A DNA stretch of 64,000 nt, from positions 6,200,001 through 6,264,000 of the forward strand of contig NZ_CP046171.1 in NCBI RefSeq assembly GCF_011801125.1. The letters run 5' to 3'. The DNA is from Nocardia brasiliensis (lineage in GTDB: Bacteria > Actinomycetota > Actinomycetes > Mycobacteriales > Mycobacteriaceae). Made by a program: the position numbers and the translations under genes. The notes under the pieces were generated by a model that was not told the DNA's origin, ran no database searches, and worked only from the letters and a program-made list of their open reading frames with translations. This document shows positions 53,664 through 61,724 of this stretch, one piece after another (position 1 is the first letter of the stretch; every line of letters starts with the position of its first letter).

Positions 53664-54703
53664 TGCGCGCACTGCAACTCACCGATCCCGGCGTGCTGGA
53701 ACTGCGGACGGTGCCGGTCCCCGAGATCGGGCCGGGCGAGCTGCTGCTGCGGGTCGGCGCGGCCGGCATCTGTCATTCCGACCTGCATGTGCTGCACCTT
53801 CCGTTCCGGCTGCGCGAGCAGCCGCTGACGCTCGGGCACGAGATCGCGGGCACCATCGAGGCGGTCGGTGCGGCGGTCGAGGGCCGTGCCGTCGGCGAAC
53901 GCGGCGTCGTCTACCTGTGCTGGTCGTGCGGCCGGTGCCGGGAGTGCGTGTCCGGCAACGAGAACGTCTGTCTGGCCGCGGGCCGCACCGCGATGCCGCC
54001 CTGCCCCGGCCTCGGTCCCGACGGCGGTATGGCCGAATACCTGTGCATGCCCGCCGCGGCGTTCGTGCCGATCGGCGACCTCGACTTCGCGCAGGCCGCT
54101 CCCCTCGCCGATGCGGCGCTGACCAGCTATCACGCGATTCGAGGTGCGCGCGAACACCTTCGGCCCGGTGCGGTGGCGGTGGTGATCGGCGTCGGCGGGC
54201 TGGGGCACGTCGCGGTGCAGATCCTCGCCGCGACCACCGCGAGCGAGGTGCTCGCGGTCGACGTGGCCGCGGACAAGCTGGAACTGGCGACCCGCGGCGG
54301 CGCGGCCGCGGGCCTGCTTGCCGATTCCGACACCGCGCGGCAGATCCTCGAGCGCACCGAAGGCCGCGGCGCCGACGCGGTATTCGACTTCGTCGGCAAC
54401 GACCAGACCTGCGCGTTGGCGGTGGCCGCGGTCGCGCCGAACGGCGCCTACCGCATGATCGGCCTCGGCGGTGGCGCACCGGAGATCACCGCGGCACCGG
54501 CGGGCGGCCCGGGCTGGCCGTGGGGCGCCTCGATCCGAAAGTCGTACGGCGGCACCAAATCCGACCTGATCGAGTCCGTCGCGCTGGCTCGTTCGGGCAA
54601 GCTCGAGATCGCGATCGAGCGGTACGGGCTGGCGGACGGGCGCGCGGCGTTCGACCGGCTGGAGCGCGGGCTGGTCACCGGTCGCGCGGTAGTGGTTCCA
54701 TGA
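53660..54703 (+). CDS. Zinc-dependent alcohol dehydrogenase
   Basis: 347 residues; ATG overlaps the esterase stop (ATGA), with a second ATG next. Catalytic zinc ligands in AGICHSDLH and TLGHEIAG; structural-zinc cysteines in CWSCGRCRECVSGNENVC; nucleotide-binding VVIGVGGLGHVAVQIL. Medium-chain dehydrogenase, NAD(P)-dependent, converting primary or secondary alcohols to carbonyls. In the operon it would oxidise the alcohol freed by the esterase. Confidence 0.92.
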   Translation: MMRALQLTDPGVLELRTVPVPEIGPGELLLRVGAAGICHSDLHVLHLPFRLREQPLTLGHEIAGTIEAVGAAVEGRAVGERGVVYLCWSCGRCRECVSGNENVCLAAGRTAMPPCPGLGPDGGMAEYLCMPAAAFVPIGDLDFAQAAPLADAALTSYHAIRGAREHLRPGAVAVVIGVGGLGHVAVQILAATTASEVLAVDVAADKLELATRGGAAAGLLADSDTARQILERTEGRGADAVFDFVGNDQTCALAVAAVAPNGAYRMIGLGGGAPEITAAPAGGPGWPWGASIRKSYGGTKSDLIESVALARSGKLEIAIERYGLADGRAAFDRLERGLVTGRAVVVP

Positions 54704-54720
54704 GTGAGGGAGTGCGGTAG

Positions 54721-56370
54721 ATGACGAAGCCGTTCGATGCACAGGCGTTCGCCGCGGCGGCCGTCGCCCGATTGACCGGGCCCGGTGGCCGTTTCGAGAT
54801 GGCGGTCGAGCCGGTGCTCGGCGCGCCGACGCCGGTGCTGCGCGACCGCGCCCGCTCGCTCGCCGAGGTCTTGGCCGCCGCGACGGACTGGGGCGCACGC
54901 GAATACCTGGTGACCGAGGACCGCCGGATCTCCTTCGCCGAGCACGCGGCCGAGGTCGGTGCGCTGGCCGCCGCGCTGCGCGACCGCTATGGCGTGGGCA
55001 AGGGCGATCGGATCGGCATTCTGGGGGCCAACACACCGGAATGGGTCTGCGCGTTCTGGGCGGCCCAACAGCTCGCCGCGATCGCGGTGGGCTACAACGC
55101 GTGGTGGACACCGCGCGAGATCGCCTACGGCGTCGAGCACACCGCCCCCGCCGTGCTCATCGTCGACGCCAAGCGCGCCGCCCTGGTCGCGGAACTCGAT
55201 ATCCGGGTGCCCGTGCTCACCATGGAACACGACCTGCCCGCCCTGCTCGCCGAATTCGCGGGCGCGACACCGGCACCCACGGCGATCGACGAGGACGATC
55301 CGGCCGTGGTGCTCTACACCAGCGGCACCAGCGGACGGCCGAAAGGCGCGGTGCACTCGCATCGCAACCTGGTGGCGGTGATCGACTATCACCGGTTCAA
55401 CGACGCGCTCGCGGCCGAGTTCGCCGGCGCGGGCGAGCGGGCGAGCGGGCGCCGGTTCCTGCTCACCTCGCCGCTGTTCCACATCGCCAGCCTGCACAAC
55501 CTGGTGGTGCCCCGGCTGGTAACGGGTGACACCGCGGTGCTGTATCAGGGCTCCTTCGACGCCGACCGGGTGCTGCGGCTCATCGAGCGCGAACGGGTCA
55601 CCAATTGGGGCGCCATGCCCACCATGGCGACCCGGCTGCTCGATCGCGATCTTTCCGCCTACGATCTGTCCTCGCTGGTGTCGTTCTCGCTGAATTCCGC
55701 GCCGTCCTCGGCGGCGCTGCAACATCAACTGCGCGAACAGCTTCCAGTGGCGCGCACCGCGCTGGTCACCAGCTACGGCCTGACCGAGTCCAGCACGGCG
55801 GCCACCATCGCCACCCCGGCCGAGCTCGCCGCCTTCCCGGATACGGTGGGCCGCCCCGTGCTCGGCGCCGAGGTGCGGATCCGCGACGGCGCGGGCAGGC
55901 CCGTGCCCGACGGCACCGAGGGCGAGATCTGGGTGCGCAGCCCGTATGTGATGCTCGGGTACTGGAACGACGAGGCGGCCACCGCCGCGGCGATCACCCC
56001 CGATCGCTGGCTGCGCACCGGCGATATCGGTGTGCTCGCCGAGGGCAGGCTGCGATTGTCCGGGCGGCGTTCGGATCTCATTCTGCGCGGCGGCGAGAAC
56101 GTCTATCCGGTCGAGATCGAGCAGTGTCTGGAAGAGCATCCCGCCGTGCGCGAGTGCGCGGTCATCGGCGTCCCCGACCCCGATCTCGGCCAGCAGGTGG
56201 CGGCCGTGGTCGTGCTCGAAAATCCAGGGGCCGCAACCGAAGCGGAGTTGCGCGCGTTCACCGCCGAGCGGCTCGCCTACTACAAGGTGCCCGCGCGCTG
56301 GCGGCTCACCACCACGGAACTGCCACGCAATGCGACCGGGAAGGTCGTGCGCACCGGCATCGAGGTCTGA
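54721..56370 (+). CDS. Acyl-CoA synthetase (class I adenylate-forming)
   Basis: 549 residues, ATG 17 bases after the dehydrogenase stop, with GAGGGAG upstream. Motifs: [75 protein letters not shown] and [14 protein letters not shown] with the catalytic Lys. It activates a carboxylic acid to the CoA ester, a fitting last step after oxidation of an alcohol to an acid. It differs strongly from the ligases at 37106 and 38888. Confidence 0.92.
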   Translation: MTKPFDAQAFAAAAVARLTGPGGRFEMAVEPVLGAPTPVLRDRARSLAEVLAAATDWGAREYLVTEDRRISFAEHAAEVGALAAALRDRYGVGKGDRIGILGANTPEWVCAFWAAQQLAAIAVGYNAWWTPREIAYGVEHTAPAVLIVDAKRAALVAELDIRVPVLTMEHDLPALLAEFAGATPAPTAIDEDDPAVVLYTSGTSGRPKGAVHSHRNLVAVIDYHRFNDALAAEFAGAGERASGRRFLLTSPLFHIASLHNLVVPRLVTGDTAVLYQGSFDADRVLRLIERERVTNWGAMPTMATRLLDRDLSAYDLSSLVSFSLNSAPSSAALQHQLREQLPVARTALVTSYGLTESSTAATIATPAELAAFPDTVGRPVLGAEVRIRDGAGRPVPDGTEGEIWVRSPYVMLGYWNDEAATAAAITPDRWLRTGDIGVLAEGRLRLSGRRSDLILRGGENVYPVEIEQCLEEHPAVRECAVIGVPDPDLGQQVAAVVVLENPGAATEAELRAFTAERLAYYKVPARWRLTTTELPRNATGKVVRTGIEV

Positions 56371-56446
56371 CCGAACCGGTTGACAGCACCGTAAAATTGG
56401 CAGTGATCGGGTGACTCGTGCGCCCGGCCGCTCGCAAGGAGTCGAC

Positions 56447-57304
56447 GTGGACGTTTTCGAGCATCAGGGCAGGGTCGTGGCCTACGACCGGGCCGGCCGC
56501 GGTACGCCGGTCGTGTTCCTGCACAACGCGGGCGCCCAGCGCCACATCTGGGACGATCAGGTGGCGGCACTGCGCGAGGACCACGAGGTGTTCGCGATCG
56601 ATCTGCCCGGCTACGGGCAATCCGACCAGCCCGCCGCAGGCTATCGCCTGGCCGATTACGTGCGGATGCTCGAAGCGTTTCTCGCGGCGCATCGGCTCGC
56701 CGAGGTGAGTCTGGTCGGCAATTGCCTGGGCTCGGCCACCGCGCTGAGCTACGCGATGGGCAACCCCGCCCGGGTGCGTGCGCTCGTGCTGATCAACCCG
56801 CTCAGCTGGGACACTGTGCGCTCCGGCCAGTCCGCGGGTCTGGCCTGGGCGGACGCGCGACTCCCGCTCGGCCCGGTGGCCCGGTGGCTGGCGCTGCCCG
56901 GTCCCGCGATATCGCTGATCGTCGGCAATCAGCTCGGTTCCCGGGGCCGTGCCCAGCGGTTGCAGGAATCACCGCGGCTGCGCGCGTACTGGTCCGATCG
57001 CGGTCGGCTGCGGGCCCTGCACGGCTTGGTCCAGGACTTCCCCGCCTTCAAGGCCTTCGACGAGTTCGTCCCGCCCGCCGCCTTCCCGCCGATCTGCACG
57101 ATCTGGGGTAAGCAGAACCGGATCCTGTCCGCTCGGGCCGGGGCCCGGCTCAGCCGCACGTTGCGCGCGCACACCGCGGTCGAGTTGCCCGATTGCGGTC
57201 ATCTACCGATGGTGGAGCACCCGGCCGAGGTCAACGCCGTCATCATCGAGTTCCTGGCGGCCACGTACCGGGCCCCGATCGCCGAGGCCGCGGGCGGTCG
57301 CTGA
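56447..57304 (+). CDS. Alpha/beta hydrolase with Cys at the nucleophile position
   Basis: 285 residues, GTG behind AAGGAG. VVFLHNAGAQRHIWDDQV (oxyanion HN..G), then VSLVGNCLGSATALSYA, where the nucleophile elbow reads G-N-C-L-G instead of G-x-S-x-G, and later ICTIWGKQNRILSARAG (acid) and LPDCGHLPMVEHPAEV (His). A Cys nucleophile is known in dienelactone hydrolase and some C-C hydrolase relatives. It is the last gene of the monooxygenase operon, 76 bases after the ligase. Confidence 0.87.
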   Translation: MDVFEHQGRVVAYDRAGRGTPVVFLHNAGAQRHIWDDQVAALREDHEVFAIDLPGYGQSDQPAAGYRLADYVRMLEAFLAAHRLAEVSLVGNCLGSATALSYAMGNPARVRALVLINPLSWDTVRSGQSAGLAWADARLPLGPVARWLALPGPAISLIVGNQLGSRGRAQRLQESPRLRAYWSDRGRLRALHGLVQDFPAFKAFDEFVPPAAFPPICTIWGKQNRILSARAGARLSRTLRAHTAVELPDCGHLPMVEHPAEVNAVIIEFLAATYRAPIAEAAGGR

Positions 57305-57312
57305 ACTCCGGC

Positions 57313-57597
57313 TCAGAGCGGCGCGGCGATCGGGTACAGCTCGGCGAAGCTGTCCGAGCGCACACCGCAACCCGCGCACTCGAATTCGATGCCGAGGGTG
57401 AGCATCCAGTCGATCCGGGTGTGACAGGTGTCGCACATGAAGTCCACGCCGGCGGGATGGCAGCACGACCGTTTGCGGATGAACCATTCGGCCCGGTGCC
57501 GGCAGGGCACGGTGTCGAAGCGGAGGGTGCAGGCCGGTGCGTCGGGCAGCTGAGCCACGATCGCCTCGAAAGTCGTTGGGACCGTTTCGGGGTTCAT
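57313..57597 (-). CDS. Small zinc-ribbon-like cysteine-rich protein
   Basis: 94 residues; GGAAGGTACAACCG precedes the ATG. Eight cysteines: 23, 32, 45, 46, 55, 58, 74 and 77, with CDTC and CAGC knuckles spaced 16 residues apart plus a CHPAG/HR set upstream, suggesting one or two zinc sites. Cytoplasmic. I know no function; its promoter shares the divergent gap with the DoxX-repeat gene. Confidence 0.72.
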   Translation of the reverse strand: MNPETVPTTFEAIVAQLPDAPACTLRFDTVPCRHRAEWFIRKRSCCHPAGVDFMCDTCHTRIDWMLTLGIEFECAGCGVRSDSFAELYPIAAPL

Positions 57598-57737
57598 CGG
57601 TTGTACCTTCCGGCGGAACAGAGCGGGGTGACCTCGGTGGGTGGGTGCGTACCCACATCAGGCAGATCGTTTGCCCAATAGTTGCCGTTACGCGGTGTAG
57701 ATTCACGTCCGATACGTCCGCTGCTGCCCGTCCACCG

Positions 57738-57762
57738 GGTTTGATGAGACACCTTCCGGGAA
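57738..57762 (+). promoter_or_regulatory. Candidate SigF/SigB-type promoter of the DoxX-repeat gene
   Basis: GGTTT and GGGAA are separated by 15 bases, resembling the GGTTT-N15-17-GGGTA promoters of mycobacterial SigF / actinobacterial general-stress sigma factors. Transcription would begin about 30 bases before the ATG. The match is imperfect in the -10 element. Confidence 0.35.
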
Positions 57763-57799
57763 CCCGGTCGAATAGAGCCGTCGAGGAAAGGGATCCGTC

Positions 57800-58792
57800 A
57801 TGTTGTTGCGCCGACTTGCCCGCCCACTACTTGCCACTGTCTTCGTCGTGGAGGGTGTCGATACGCTGCGGCACCCGGAGTCACGTGTGAAGGCAGCCAC
57901 CGAGCTGGTGCAGCGCGGTCAGCGTCAGCTGCCCGAGCAGTACGCCGCGAAGCTGCCGAACGATCCAGGGACGGCCGTTCAAGTCAATGCCGCCGCGCAG
58001 GTAGCTGGTGGTGTGCTCCTCGCCCTCGGCAAGGCGCCACGCCTGGCGGCGCTCGTGCTCGCCGCGACCGTGGTCCCGGCCACCGTCACCGAACAGGACT
58101 TCTGGAACGAACCAGATCCCGCGCAGAAGGCGACCAAGCGCAACGCGTTCCTCAAGGATCTCGGGCTGCTCGGCGGCCTGATGATCGCGGCGGCCGATAC
58201 CGAGGGCAAGCCGTCGCTGGGTTGGCGCGGCAGGCGCGCCGCACGCGGCGCGGCCGCGACCGTCAGTGCCGCGCTGCCGTTCACCGGCTCCTCCGACGGC
58301 GCCGCGGCCGAGGGGCTGCGCCGCCGCGCCCACGAAGTCGCCTCGGCGGCAGGCGCTCTCGGCAGCACCGCGGCAGCGAAGGGCTCCGAAATCGCCGGCA
58401 CCGTGCAGCAGCACGGGCCCGAATGGGCCACCGCCGCAAAGGAACACGCGACGCCGCTGGTGGAGACCGCGAAGGAACGCGGTGTCGAACTCGCCGAACT
58501 GGCCAGGGAACGCGGTGCCGAACTCGCCGAGCTCGCCAAGGCCCGCGGCCCCAAGTGGGCCGAGCTGGCCAAGGAACGCGGCGCCGAACTCGCCGAACTG
58601 GCCAGGGAACGCGGCGCGGAACTGGCCGAGGTCGCCAAGCACCGGGGCGCCGAGTGGGCCGAGGTCGCCAGGGAACGCGGTGCCGAACTCGCCGACACCG
58701 CCCGTGACCGCGGTCCCGAACTCGCCGACACCGCGCGCAAACGCGGCGGTCGGTTCGCGGAGACGGCCCGGCACCGGGTGCGCCGCGACTGA
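57800..58792 (+). CDS. DoxX-like membrane protein with eleven C-terminal 11-residue repeats
   Basis: 330 residues, ATG 11 bases after AGGAAAGG. Residues 1-135 form a DoxX-like unit with three to four hydrophobic helices (LLATVFVVEGVDTLRHPESR; VAGGVLLALGKAPRLAALVLAATVVPATVTE; DLGLLGGLMIAAAD). Residues 140-203 are an Ala-rich linker. Residues 204-324 are eleven consecutive 11-residue units of consensus ERGAELAELAK, charged at fixed places, which form long amphipathic helices like those of apolipoproteins or LEA proteins. The repeats suggest binding along a lipid surface. DoxX relatives otherwise number 130-160 residues, so the tail is a major addition. Confidence 0.85.
   Translation: MLLRRLARPLLATVFVVEGVDTLRHPESRVKAATELVQRGQRQLPEQYAAKLPNDPGTAVQVNAAAQVAGGVLLALGKAPRLAALVLAATVVPATVTEQDFWNEPDPAQKATKRNAFLKDLGLLGGLMIAAADTEGKPSLGWRGRRAARGAAATVSAALPFTGSSDGAAAEGLRRRAHEVASAAGALGSTAAAKGSEIAGTVQQHGPEWATAAKEHATPLVETAKERGVELAELARERGAELAELAKARGPKWAELAKERGAELAELARERGAELAEVAKHRGAEWAEVARERGAELADTARDRGPELADTARKRGGRFAETARHRVRRD
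58409..58771 (+). repeat. Eleven tandem 33-bp coding repeats (hendecads)
   Basis: Each 33-bp unit encodes one 11-residue helix turn set (consensus ERGAELAELAK). Central units are nearly identical at DNA level (GAACGCGGTGCCGAACTCGC recurs), outer ones have diverged. The exact codon-multiple period shows selection on the protein. Confidence 0.85.
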
Positions 58793-58799
58793 TCGAAAA

Positions 58800-59228
58800 T
58801 CAGGCCGTCTCTTCGTATCCCACGCCACGATCGGCCAGCACGGCGTCCAGCGACGGCACCCGGTGGAAGCTGGGCGCCAGGCCGGTCACCTCGATCGGAC
58901 GGTCGACGCAGCGTGCCCTGGTGATCAAAACCATGCGCCGACAGGTCTTTTCGAGATGCATCTGCGCGTCGAACAGCACGCGCAGGCCCGCGGCGGACAG
59001 GAAGGTAACCGGCGAGAGATCGATGACGATCAGGGTGGATCGCGCGCTGATCAGCCGGGCCAGCTGCTCACGGAAGCTGGGCGCGGTCCAGAGGTCTATC
59101 TGGCCGTACACCATCATCATGGCGATATCGGGCCGCGGGCGAAACACCGAAAAACGAAGCAGATCAGCGACTTCGGCCGACCTGTCCGGTGGGGCCGCGG
59201 CAGCACGCGCATCGTCGGAACTGGACAT
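58800..59228 (-). CDS. STAS domain protein (anti-sigma factor antagonist-like)
   Basis: 142 residues from MSSSDDARAAAAP. One STAS domain: DIAMMMVYGQIDLWTAPSFREQLARLI, STLIVIDLSPVTFLSAAGLRVLFDAQMHLEK. The Ser in FLSAAGL is at the place phosphorylated by anti-sigma kinases in SpoIIAA/RsbV relatives. It would bind and sequester an anti-sigma kinase, freeing a stress sigma factor. No kinase is adjacent. It is convergent with the DoxX-repeat gene, stops 8 bases apart. Confidence 0.86.
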   Translation of the reverse strand: MSSSDDARAAAAPPDRSAEVADLLRFSVFRPRPDIAMMMVYGQIDLWTAPSFREQLARLISARSTLIVIDLSPVTFLSAAGLRVLFDAQMHLEKTCRRMVLITRARCVDRPIEVTGLAPSFHRVPSLDAVLADRGVGYEETA

Positions 59229-59336
59229 CGGGACGACTCCTCGGCCCGTCGCTGTGGCGGGACGGACCTGTCTACCAAGTGAAGCACGGCACATCGGGTC
59301 TGTACAACCACACCGAGCCCGCCCCGCCCGCCGTCG

Positions 59337-60014
59337 TCAACTCGCGGCTTGCCTGCCCAGCGCGTCCGCGAAGAGCAGCCCGCCGATGACCGCGGCAGGG
59401 ACGCCGAGCGCGATCGTGCCGATGATCGCGCCGATCGGCGCGGCCGCGGCCCCGGTCACCAGGCAGCCGCCGAGAAACCCCGGCACCGCGAGAACGCCGA
59501 TGGTCGGCACCGCCGTCGCGGCGCCGACCAGTGCGCCGCCCGCCACGCAGCCGATGGCGGCGCCGATGGTCGTGCCGATCAAGGTCCCTAGCGCGACCCC
59601 TAGACCCGCGACCGTGGCGAAGTTCATCACCGCGGTATTGAAGTCGGTGGATTGCGGATCGATGGCGATATCGCGCACCTCGGCAGGCGCGGGCCGGGCG
59701 CTGGCCGGATCGGTACTCGGGGTCAACCTGGCCGTGCGGCCGTCGATCTCGGCTGTGATCGGCCATACTCTACCGGCGTTCTGATAGCTGAGCGGCATCG
59801 AGACCACCAGTCGTCCGGCCGGATCGCGCACCTCGAAGTGCCCGTCGGCGGCGCGCAGCGCGCCGATATCGGTGGTGAGTACCACCGACTTCTCGACCGC
59901 GCTTGCCGTGTAACGCATTTGCCTCGCCTCGGTTTCGGCATGCCCGGTCGCGGCCGACCCGGCCAGTGCGGCAACCACGCAGACAGCCACCGTCGCGAAT
60001 GATGTTCTACCCAT
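59337..60014 (-). CDS. Secreted hypothetical protein with glycine-zipper C-terminus
   Basis: 225 residues, ATG after GAGGGGAATT. Signal peptide (residues 1-26, ending GHA-ETEA), a beta domain (FEVRDPAGRLVVSMPLSYQNAGRVWPITAEIDG) and, from about 125 on, a long Gly/Ala-rich hydrophobic region (LGVALGTLIGTTIGAAIGCVAGGALVGAATAVPTIGVLAVPGFLGGCLVTGAAAAPIGAIIGTIALGVPAAVIGGLLF) with GxxxG spacing like glycine zippers of pore or membrane-inserting proteins. Two cysteines lie in that region. Nocardia has families of such proteins but I know no function. Confidence 0.75.
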   Translation of the reverse strand: MGRTSFATVAVCVVAALAGSAATGHAETEARQMRYTASAVEKSVVLTTDIGALRAADGHFEVRDPAGRLVVSMPLSYQNAGRVWPITAEIDGRTARLTPSTDPASARPAPAEVRDIAIDPQSTDFNTAVMNFATVAGLGVALGTLIGTTIGAAIGCVAGGALVGAATAVPTIGVLAVPGFLGGCLVTGAAAAPIGAIIGTIALGVPAAVIGGLLFADALGRQAAS

Positions 60015-60312
60015 GGAATTCCCCTCTTCGCCCCGCCTCGGCGGCGCGCCGACGACGGATACGGCGCGCCTACCGCGCGCCATGCGGAAACGAAAGATGT
60101 TGCAGAAAAGCACAATTGGCGAATCAACCACGGACTACCGGCACGCATCGCGATCGGTGCCCGTCCGCCGCGCAAGGACGCTAGCCGCACCTCGCCGCGG
60201 CAGGCAACCGTTGACCCAGGAGTGTCGTCCAGGTCACAGCAACCGCCCGGGACGGGACAATTCGGTCGAAATCGCCGGGAACTACCGGCTGTAGTGGGCC
60301 GACTAACTGGTC

Positions 60313-61191
60313 ATGCAGCGAACAGCCATGCGGATCAGCCCGCAGGGAGATTTCGGTGTGGTGGTCGAGGACTTCGATCCCACATCGCAGGACGATATCC
60401 GCGCGGTCAAGCGGGCCGTGTACCGCGAGCGGATCGCCGTGGTCAAGGGCGTCGACCTCGACCCACACCAGTTCCTCGCGCTGGCAAGCGGTTTCGGTGA
60501 GCCGGTGCGGTACTACGAGCCGATCTATCACCACCCGGACGTGCCCGAGGTGTTCGTCTCGTCCAATGTCGGCACCGGCACCCAGCGCGTCGGCGTGCCC
60601 AAGACCGGCAAGTTCTGGCATTCGGACTACGGGTTCATGCCCCGGCCGTTCGACCTGACCTTCATCCTGCCCCAGGTGGTCCCCCAGCACAGCCGCGGCA
60701 CCTATTTCATCGACCTGGTCGCCGCGTACCGCCTGCTGAGTCCGCGACTGCGGCGCGAGCTGACGGACACGGTGGCCACCCACAGCGTGGCCAGGTACTT
60801 CAAGATCCGGCCGAGCGACGTCTATCGGCCCATCTCGGAGGTGCTCGCCGAGATCGCCGCCAAGACACCGCCGGTCCGCCTGCCGACGGTGCATCCGCAT
60901 CCGCACACCGGCGAGCCGGTGCTCTATCTCAGCGAGGGCTTCACCACGTCGATCACCGCCGCGGACGGAACCGACCGGCCCGACCTGCTGCACGAATTGC
61001 TCGACGTCACCGGACAACTCGATGAGACGTGCACGCATCCGGCCATCCGGTTGCAGACCTTCGAGCGCGGCGACCTGCTGATCTGGGACAACCGCGCCAT
61101 GGTGCACCGTGCGCTGCACAACGCCACCGCCGAGCCCGCGGTGTCGCACCGAGTTACCGTGTACGACGACGAACCCGGCGGCGCGGCATGA
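60313..61191 (+). CDS. Fe(II)/2-oxoglutarate-dependent oxidase, isonitrile-forming type (ScoE/Rv0097-like)
   Basis: 292 residues, TauD-fold. Iron ligands HSD in KFWHSDYGFMPRP (about residues 102-106) and distal His in IWDNRAMVHRALHN (near 262); the 2-oxoglutarate Arg is SHRVTV. VRYYEPIYHHPD matches the tyrosine-rich segment of ScoE-type enzymes, which convert a (3R)-carboxymethylamino acyl group to an isonitrile. The context of thioesterase, FadD10-like ligase, carrier protein and NRPS in order gives the assignment. Start is ATG (MQRTAM...); a later ATG five codons in is possible. Confidence 0.88.
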   Translation: MQRTAMRISPQGDFGVVVEDFDPTSQDDIRAVKRAVYRERIAVVKGVDLDPHQFLALASGFGEPVRYYEPIYHHPDVPEVFVSSNVGTGTQRVGVPKTGKFWHSDYGFMPRPFDLTFILPQVVPQHSRGTYFIDLVAAYRLLSPRLRRELTDTVATHSVARYFKIRPSDVYRPISEVLAEIAAKTPPVRLPTVHPHPHTGEPVLYLSEGFTTSITAADGTDRPDLLHELLDVTGQLDETCTHPAIRLQTFERGDLLIWDNRAMVHRALHNATAEPAVSHRVTVYDDEPGGAA

Positions 61192-61724
61192 CCGAGCGGG
61201 TGTTCGCCGACGATCCGTGGCTGCTGGCGCGGGTATTGCGCTGCTACAAACCGCACTGTCGCTACCTGCGCACGCTGGAGGTGCGCACTGTCGCCGAAAC
61301 CGTCACCGCCACCGGCACTTTCGAGATACCGGAGTCCTGCTACATCGATGCGACCGGTCACCTCAACTCGGTCGAGGTGAACATCTGCTACAACCAGATG
61401 CTGTATCAGACCATCGCGGTCATGGTTCGCGAGCGGCTCGGCGTGTTCGCCGACTGGACCATGGACGACTTCTGGCGCCGCCAGCTGCCGGACATCCTGA
61501 TCACCCGCTTCCAGAGCGAGTTCCGCAGGCCGATCGACCCGCGCCGGTTCTCCGGTGTGTTCACCCTCGACGGCAGCCAGGAGCGCACGAGCTCGCGCGA
61601 CGGCACGCCGTTCACCGCGCTGGACACCTCGTTCCGCTGCTGGGACCACCACGGCGGGCACTGCGCGGGCGTCGTCGGGCTGGCGGTCGTCGATGCGGCG
61701 CGTGCGGTGGAGGTCGCCCGATGA
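61188..61724 (+). CDS. FcoT-type thioesterase (ScoD/Rv0098-like)
   Basis: 178 residues; start overlaps the oxidase stop (ATGA). FALL: YKPHCRYLRTLEVRTVAETVTATGTFEIPESCYIDATGHLNSVEVNICYNQMLYQTIAVM and the C-terminal SFRCWDHHGGHCAGVVGLAV match the Rv0098 family, a hot-dog fold annotated as fatty acyl-CoA thioesterase and reassigned in isonitrile pathways to add glycine across an unsaturated acyl-carrier chain. N and C of YNQM and the NSVE site are in the hot-dog active region. Confidence 0.86.
   Translation: MTERVFADDPWLLARVLRCYKPHCRYLRTLEVRTVAETVTATGTFEIPESCYIDATGHLNSVEVNICYNQMLYQTIAVMVRERLGVFADWTMDDFWRRQLPDILITRFQSEFRRPIDPRRFSGVFTLDGSQERTSSRDGTPFTALDTSFRCWDHHGGHCAGVVGLAVVDAARAVEVAR

Noticed and set aside
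52676..54703. One frame extending the alcohol dehydrogenase 330 codons upstream
   Set aside because: The extension is the shadow of the esterase gene; the dehydrogenase starts at an ATG overlapping the esterase stop.
58409..58771. Short tandem repeats that could suggest a CRISPR array
   Set aside because: The period is exactly 33 bp with no unique spacers, and it encodes a regular 11-residue protein repeat in frame.
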